DNA of 25,000 nucleotides, from assembly GCA_964020155.1 (NCBI GenBank), contig OZ026568.1:3192820-3217819 (forward strand), given 5' to 3'. A program made the position numbers and the translations under genes. The notes under the pieces were generated by a model that saw nothing but the letters and a program-made list of their open reading frames with translations, was not told the origin of the DNA and ran no database searches. The DNA comes from Chondrilla cf. caribensis (Eukaryota > Porifera > Demospongiae > Chondrillida > Chondrillidae). Below, in pieces: positions 20,055 to 25,000 of the stretch (the stretch's first letter is position 1; every line of letters begins with the position of its first letter).

Positions 20055-22222
20055 CACTTCATACTACATACTATTATCCTATACTGAGGATTTGGCAAAG
20101 TACTGACCTCAAAACTTTGAATTTGACGACTTCTCCTTGAGAGAGATGCTCCAGTGGTTTCTCCACAAATCCATCAGTCAAATTGGCAAACTTTACCCTT
20201 CCACAAACCTCACGACCAATCCTACAAATGTGTACAATAATTATTATAATGAATAGAATTATGTAAATATGTATACTGTACAACCTACAACAAACAAAGA
20301 ATAATACTAATCACTAATGTATGTGAGCGTGGGTATATTTACATGTGTGTGTGTGTGTGTGTGTGCGCGCGCGCGTGTATGTGGTGTGTGTGTGGTGTGT
20401 GGTGTATGTGGTGTGTGTGGTGTGTGTGGCCATGCACATGTGTGGGCACACATACATACCATACAAATATTCCATGCTTCGAAGATGCCTTCACAAAACC
20501 CCTCATAATGGCACCTTCTGTGACATCTGTCAGTGAAGTGACCTCCAAATCAGTTGCTGTAACATCATCTCCCATTCTTGACGGCCGAAGTGAAAGAATG
20601 TAACGATTCTTCTTCTTCTCAATCACAACACATCTATGTAGCATGGGGAAAAGATATCCAAATAGTAGAATCTGTCTTGAGGGACCACAGTGATCAAAGA
20701 CCGCCTCTTCCATTTCATCCACCGAGTATCACCTAATGTATGTAGTCTGACCTCTGATGAGAGACCACCTGTCTTAAAGGACGATGGCTCGTGAACCAAG
20801 GGGTGGTCCCAGAAGACAGGTTCAGCTATATGAACAAGCTGACCCTCACGAGGTATGTATGGCTATGACATTGATTTCACCTCAGTCTTGTTATTGCATG
20901 AAATAGCCACTCAATGGTATTTGTGATACTCTTCAATATCCTTATTACAGAGGATTGCTCTGTTCAGAGACCACTTGATGCACTACCGTACTACACTGGG
21001 ACACAGAATGGTGTCCTTATTACAGAGGATTGCTCTGTTCAGAGACCACTTGATGCACTACCGTACTACACTGGGACACAGAATGGTGTCCTTATTACAG
21101 AGGATTGCTCTGTTCAGAGACCACTTGATGCACTACTGTACTACACTGGGACACAGAATGGTGTCCTTATTACAGAGGATTGCTCTGTTCAGAGACCACT
21201 TGATGCACTACCGTACTACACTGGGACACAGAATGGTGTCCTTATTACAGAGGTTTCCCCAATCGAACAGTACTGTACACTAAGATGCAAAATGGCATTA
21301 CAACCAAATCAGAGGTTGCAATAGAGAGGTTTACTACGTATACGTATTATACTACTATTTACTATGTATAGTACACAGGATGCAGCTGCTCACTTTAAGA
21401 ACTCTCCACATTTGAACTTGGATGTTGGATTATTGGTGTACTTATCGGCTAGGTCGGTTACGTGTATGCTACCAATGAAGAAAGTTGCTATAGAAACGGA
21501 CAGACCCTGTTCTGGTTGGACGCTGATCACCTTGGCAACCACAGTATCACCAGGAGTGGGAGGCTTAGGGAAACCTGAAGAAGATAAGGAATGGCACATG
21601 GAAACAGGTCATGTAGACTAGAACTTCTCTTGAGGGACCACTGTGATCAAAGACCACCTCTATTGAAGAGACCAACACTTCATACTCTGAATATCATGTA
21701 ATGTGTGTGGTTTGACCTCTGATGAGAGACCACCTGTCTTCAGAGACCACTGTTTCACGAACCAAGGGGTGGTCCCAGAAGACAGGTTCCACTGCATCAT
21801 GCAATGAATGTACATGATCTGACCTCTGATGAGAGACCACCTGTCTTCAGAGACCACTGTTTCATGAACCAAGGGATGGTCCCTGAAGACAGGTTCCACT
21901 GTACCTGCATGGCATACATTACATGTATGTGCATGTTACACACTACATGCACATACGGTGTATCTACATTACATGTATCAAAAGTACCTATGAGAGAGAG
22001 CTTAGGTGTGTGGTTCTCATCCGATGACTTCCTCTCTACTAGCTCACACTGGAGTACCTGCCCCTTGGTAAAGTACAAATTGAGAGCTTCAACAACCTGA
22101 AATGTGGACAGGCAGAAGAAACGGAAGTGAATAACAGTGCAACACTCACACTTGAGGACATTATAATGCACGCACACACACACTCACACACACACACACA
22201 CGTACACACCACACACACACAT

Positions 22223-22286
<64 letters not shown>

Positions 22287-24344
22287 CATATAAAATGTAT
22301 ACTAACAGTTAGAAGGTAACATGTAATTCTACACACAAACACATACATACATTGAGATCTTGAGAAACAAGTTGAGCTGGAATGTGACCAACACATGAGG
22401 GTGATAAGTACACACTGAGTCCCCTGCTGGTTACCTGCAAGAACATGTAGGCATGCGTAGTACGTACACCATGAGTAAACCTGGCGTTAACAAAATACTG
22501 CAAGTTTCACTGGCATGTTGAATTAGACATGTGTACTCTATACATGCGTTGCATACAGTACATGCATGCATAGAGGGTGCTACTGTAGCAGAAAGGCATG
22601 TCTGCTCACCGACTTCACAACACCCGGATATTGCTGGCCTTTGATGAGTGGCGGACAGAGAATGGAAGTGCATTTGTCATCAGAGAAGGTCTCAGCCTCA
22701 TCCTCCACTACACTGCAAAGAAAGGGAGAATCTCAATGAACACAGGCCTGTGAGATACACACCCAGAGCATCCTATGTATGCCTGTGAGATACACACCCA
22801 GAGCATCCTATGTATGCCTGTGAGATATACACCCATGAGCATCCTATGTATGATGTGAGATTGTGTTCATTTCATCTACTCTTAAACTTCCTTTCTCAGA
22901 CTAAGCGCAATAAATTGTACTCCTCATAGGAAACCCAAAATCTCAACATTACACAATTATCTTGATATACGTAGTTTTTACCACTACTGCACAGTCCTAA
23001 AACATACGAACACTATGTAAGTGTGTATGATATAATGCAACCAATGCACAGTACATACATGACTACATACACATTCATACACATACAGTATGCACAGTAC
23101 ATACACACGTGTGTATACAGAGCATACCTTTGTCGTGTACACAGTTCCAAAACTGCGGGATGTCCAGGGGATTTCCGGATTTTCAAAACTCTTGCTTTTA
23201 TGATGTCGTTGGGTTTGTAGTTGGAGAGAGGGGAATCCCCATCAGTGCATGTATCAGTTACCATGGAAATGTGAACACGCCCCTTCAGACTTCCACTTCT
23301 CACATCCACCTGTGAATCTGACACGCCCACAACACTACAACACAACAAAGTACACAAAGCACTTGAATACAACATTACAACATGTTGATAAACAAACAAC
23401 ATCATAACATGCTAACATATACAGTACAACAACGAAAAACCACACAAATTTGAAAAATTAATCATACATATAACGTACATAGTATACATACTGTGTTATA
23501 CATACAACATACATTATACATACTATGTTAGGCATACAATGTACACAGTATACATACTGTATTATACATTCAACATACAGTATACATACTGTATTATGCA
23601 TACAATATACACAGTATACATATTGTATTATACATTCAACATACAGTATACATACTGTATTATGCATACAATATACACAGTATACATACTGTACAACCTG
23701 TCATACACCAGTTCAGTTGGCTACTCACAGAGCGTCCACAACATCTCCTAGGTTGATGTCGGAACAGGATTTGAGAGACTGGTGGGATTCCACCCCTGAC
23801 TGCTCGCTGCTAGCATCGCCCGAGATCACAACAATGGGGAGTCCATAAGTCCCTTCGTCCCCAGGTTGATGGACCACTCCTCGCACAGTTCGTCCCACTT
23901 GGAGGTACGGCATCGACAGCGGTCGCCCGTTGTACTGTCCCTATGAGCACACATGCCGTATGTACAGGACCACATGTTAGAAGAAACACCATCCAACTCA
24001 TCACTGCCACTCAACACCCTCACATGATGGTATAACTTGTCTATGCAATATGGTAGCATTTTGGTGTGTGTTTGGTTGGTGTGTGTGTTGATATTGTGTA
24101 TGTGGAGGTATGGTATGGTGTGTTGGTATGGAGAGTGTTGATATCATGTGACAGTGTGTGTTGATATCTCTAGTATTGGTAGGTGTGTGTATGCATAGAG
24201 TGTTCATATGGTACTCTCCAATCAGCTCACATTGTCAAAGACAGCATACGCTAATCCTGTCCCGTTCAGTGTAGTTACCGAGCACACACAGTGGTCAGAT
24301 GACAGATATTCCAAGGTGCCCAACACCTTCGAAGACACATCGAC
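15753..24344 (-). CDS. PDCD11: PDCD11/RRP5 ribosome-biogenesis factor, C-terminal 858 residues (5' exons beyond right edge)
   Basis: Seen: exons 24344-24231, 23940-23729, 23334-23128, 22712-22610, 22434-22351, 22096-21988, 21574-21394, 20633-20460, 20221-20108, 19274-18905, 18651-18583, 18192-18008, 17733-17565, 17464-17311, 17007-16842 and 15918-15753, phases continuous, ending in TGA. Residues 1 to about 445 of this part are degenerate S1 RNA-binding repeats (for example [31 protein letters not shown]). About 445-580 is a linker: a lysine/arginine-rich stretch, an acidic Asp-rich tract, then LDVGEFKWD. About 580-858 are HAT/TPR-like helices ([49 protein letters not shown]). Known: Rrp5/PDCD11 is a nucleolar pre-rRNA processing factor in the SSU processome, also needed for cleavages towards the large subunit. 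The fragment is a little under half of the usual 1,850-1,870 residues. Alternative identity is very unlikely. Confidence 0.95.
16012..16191. mobile_element. pogo-like MITE, AGAACCTGTCTTCAGGGACC family, copy 1
   Basis: In the last PDCD11 intron. The left end ACTAGAATCTGTCTTGAGGG is an imperfect inverse of the right end CCCTGAAGACAGGTTCTACTG. An inner inverted pair (CCTGTCTTCAGAGACCA / TGGTCCCTGAAGACAGG) also folds back around TTCATGAACC. No coding capacity. Confidence 0.65.
16253..16446. mobile_element. pogo/Tigger-like MITE
   Basis: TA|CAGCAAAACCTCTGTATAAAG at the left and CTTTATAGAGGTTCCACTG|TA at the right, with TA duplications at 16251-16252 and 16447-16448. It has several internal TAGAGAGGT copies. 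Non-coding, in the last PDCD11 intron. Confidence 0.75.
16623..16799. mobile_element. pogo/Tigger-like MITE
   Basis: TA|CAGTGAAACCTCTCTAATC and GATTAGCGAGGTTTCACTG|TA form clear inverted termini with TA duplications (16621-16622, 16800-16801). Internal GTTGGATTA repeats. Non-coding; same intron as the two previous elements. Confidence 0.8.
17085..17192. mobile_element. Truncated pogo-like MITE, AGAACCTGTCTTCAGGGACC family, copy 2
   Basis: Right part only, nearly identical to 16084-16191, ending GACAGGTTCTACTG. It lies in the PDCD11 intron 17008-17310, 3' of the truncated left edge. Confidence 0.65.
17825..17894. repeat. (CA)n microsatellite
   Basis: CA array with CG interruptions in the PDCD11 intron 17734-18007. 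Confidence 0.95.
17915..18000. repeat. 14-bp tandem repeat, about 6 copies
   Basis: ACACAGTACACATA-type units with few changes, directly after the (CA)n tract and ending just before the 18008 donor. Confidence 0.85.
18437..18565. repeat. (CA)n microsatellite next to a PDCD11 5' splice site
   Basis: Long CA array with CG interruptions, starting about 18 nt into the intron after the exon 18583-18651. Confidence 0.95.
18740..18904. repeat. ACACTGTACATACTGT-type imperfect repeat
   Basis: Degenerate units of 9-18 bp (TACACACTGTACATACTG and variants) filling the intron downstream of the 18905 donor. Confidence 0.7.
19291..19518. repeat. 45-bp minisatellite, 5 copies
   Basis: Unit begins AACATGTACATGTCAAGTAA; starts at 19291, 19336, 19381, 19426 and 19471. 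It lies just upstream of the acceptor of exon 18905-19274 in the transcript and is unrelated to the other 45-bp array. Confidence 0.95.
19700..20050. repeat. Complex (CA)n / CATGCACGCATGCATA array
   Basis: CA repeats interleaved with at least five CATGCACGCATGCATA or CATGCATGCATGCATA blocks, two preceded by CCCCCC, then a pure CA run to about 20048. It begins about 60 nt downstream of the 20108 donor. Confidence 0.95.
20345..20432. repeat. (TG)n array, opposite orientation
   Basis: GTGTGT followed by GCGCGCGC and GTGTGGT-type units. It is CA in the PDCD11 transcript, unlike most others here. Confidence 0.9.
20664..20827. mobile_element. pogo-like MITE, AGAACCTGTCTTCAGGGACC family, copy 3
   Basis: AGTAGAATCTGTCTTGAGGG at the left and CCCAGAAGACAGGTTCAGC at the right, with the shared internal CTGACCTCTGATGAGAGACC block. 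More diverged than the other copies. Confidence 0.6.
20941..21253. repeat. 75-bp minisatellite, 4 copies plus a partial one
   Basis: Unit starts CTTATTACAGAGGATTGCTC; starts at 20941, 21016, 21091, 21166 and 21241 (partial). The units differ by about one base, so the expansion is recent. Because 75 is a multiple of three, it opens 100-136 codon plus-strand frames antisense to PDCD11. It lies in the intron 20634-21393, not in a gene of its own. Confidence 0.95.
21615..21794. mobile_element. pogo-like MITE, AGAACCTGTCTTCAGGGACC family, copy 4
   Basis: GACTAGAACTTCTCTTGAGGG at the left, GACAGGTTCCACTG at the right, with full-length similarity to copy 1. Confidence 0.65.
21812..21902. mobile_element. 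Truncated pogo-like MITE, same family, copy 5
   Basis: A second right-half copy directly following copy 4, same orientation, ending GACAGGTTCCACTG next to TA. Confidence 0.65.
22165..22282. repeat. (CA)n microsatellite
   Basis: CA array with an ACGTACACACC interruption, in the PDCD11 intron beginning about 70 nt from the 22351 donor. Confidence 0.95.
22746..22855. repeat. 35-bp tandem repeat, 3 copies
   Basis: GCCTGTGAGATACACACCCA plus GAGCATCCTATGTAT at 22746, 22781 and 22816, in the PDCD11 intron 22713-23127. Confidence 0.9.
23466..23697. repeat. 66-bp tandem repeat built of palindromic ACAGTATACATACTGT units
   Basis: Copies at 66-bp spacing (23571 and 23637 anchors) with older units upstream. 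Each contains self-complementary ACAGTATACATACTGT-like sequence. Intronic in PDCD11. Confidence 0.85.
24063..24205. repeat. TG-rich low-complexity sequence
   Basis: GTGTGTGTTTGGTTGGTGTGTG-type sequence with GGTATGGT motifs in the intron between the exons 23940 and 24231. Confidence 0.7.
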
Positions 24345-24690
24345 CTACAACAAAGGGATAGACTGCTGGTACAACGATATAGCAGATACATACGTATATA
24401 AATGCAATATTACACAAGATACACATATTATGTCTTCACTTATAATCATATCGACTACATGTATTGTTTGGTACAATACAGTCATTCTATCATATTATTG
24501 TGATATGATAGAATGAGGGAAGACTTTCTCAGATCACGGAGAATGAACTGAATGTGAAGTCCAACTAGATTAGCGAGAGCCTTCAAGGGCACACCAAATC
24601 TATACTATGCACTTATCAGAGGTAGTAGGTATCAATACTGGTTGACATAGTGTACGTACATGAGGTACATGGGGTCCCAGTGAATCATAT
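24345..24690. other. PDCD11 intron sequence upstream of the first visible exon
   Basis: Should be intronic, because exon 24231-24344 starts in phase 0 after a good acceptor. A short minus-strand frame at about 24500-24610 (GVPLKALANLVGLHIQF) does not match the PDCD11 segment expected next and has no good donor, so it is left unassigned. Confidence 0.4.
24482..24516. repeat. Perfect 14-bp inverted repeat
   Basis: TCATTCTATCATAT (24482-24495) and ATATGATAGAATGA (24503-24516) with a 7-nt loop, in the PDCD11 intron. Confidence 0.85.
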
Positions 24691-24696
24691 GTGCTA

Positions 24697-25000
24697 ACCA
24701 AGGATGTGTGCCAACCAGGAGTGTGTGCTAACCAGGAGTGTGTGCTAACCAGAGTGTGTACTAACCAGGAGTGTGTACTAACCAGGAGTGTGTACTAACC
24801 AGAAGTGTGTACTAACCAGGATTGCGTACCAACCAGGAGTGTGTACTAACCAAGAGTGTGTACCAACCAGGAGTGTGTACTAACCAGGAGTGTGTACTAA
24901 CCAGGAGTGTGTACTAACCAGGAGTGTGTACTAACCAGGAGTGTGTACTAACCAGAAGTGTGTACTAACCAGGATTGCGTACCAACCAGGAGTGTGTACT
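24697..25000. repeat. 17-bp minisatellite, about 18 copies, runs off the right edge
   Basis: Unit CCAGGAGTGTGTACTAA. Variant units recur in order: a block containing CCAGAAGTGTGTACTAACCA then GGATTGCGTACCAACC occurs at about 24809 and again 153 bp (9 units) later, a higher-order repeat. Confidence 0.95.

Noticed and set aside
19653..20106. Long His/Thr (plus) and Cys/Val (minus) reading frames
   Set aside because: They are translations of the (CA)n array; the same applies at 697-1033, 18294-18743 and 22039-22396.
20914..21324. 136-codon plus-strand frame with a 25-residue repeat
   Set aside because: Arises from the 75-bp minisatellite inside a PDCD11 intron; no conserved domain, start context or splice evidence.
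24500..24612. Possible extra PDCD11 exon (GVPLKALANLVGLHIQF)
   Set aside because: Does not match the expected PDCD11 segment and has no acceptable 5' splice site in frame.
24697..25000. Regular direct repeats that might suggest a CRISPR array
   Set aside because: Units are contiguous with no unique spacers, and the host is eukaryotic; it is a minisatellite.

Overview
This is nuclear DNA from a multicellular animal. Genes are split into many short exons with GT-AG introns, the spacers are AT-rich, and (CA)n, (ACGT)n and (ATT)n microsatellites, minisatellites and small DNA transposons are abundant. The genes include a motile-cilium protein and a membrane/secreted metalloprotease, so a ciliated metazoan fits. 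The small introns, ACGT-rich simple repeats and retroelement remnants make a non-vertebrate, possibly a sponge or other early-branching animal, my best guess. I cannot fix the taxon.

All three protein genes I can reconstruct lie on the minus strand, head to tail. Reading in the direction of transcription (right to left): (1) the 3' half of PDCD11/RRP5, a ribosome-biogenesis factor (16 coding exons, 24344 to 15753; the 5' half lies beyond the right edge); (2) a complete CFAP58 (CCDC147) gene, a sperm/cilium axoneme coiled-coil protein (16 coding exons, 13574 to 6797, 875 residues); (3) the 5' end of an ADAM/adamalysin-type metalloprotease gene (8 coding exons, 4264 to 253: signal peptide, prodomain, and the first residues of the protease domain; the rest lies beyond the left edge). 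Every exon junction was checked by hand for GT-AG and phase, and the phases close without a frameshift.

Between PDCD11 and CFAP58 lies a degenerate PIF/Harbinger-like element with long terminal inverted repeats and a transposase N-terminal remnant. Nested in it is a 112-bp MITE with perfect 25-bp inverted repeats. Relatives of that MITE lie in intron 1 of the ADAM gene. PDCD11 introns hold a cluster of pogo/Tigger-like MITEs. Between CFAP58 and the ADAM gene are two reverse-transcriptase remnants. Minisatellites with periods of 17, 30, 35, 40, 45, 45, 66 and 75 bp and at least ten (CA)n tracts fill introns.

The genes do not form an operon or pathway. The most interesting points are the tight PDCD11-CFAP58 linkage, which is also loosely present on human chromosome 10q; a candidate RFX X-box upstream of CFAP58; the consistent (UG)n orientation of microsatellites, often right at 5' splice sites; and a 22-bp copy of the CFAP58 last exon downstream of the gene. 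I found no convincing undescribed multi-gene system.
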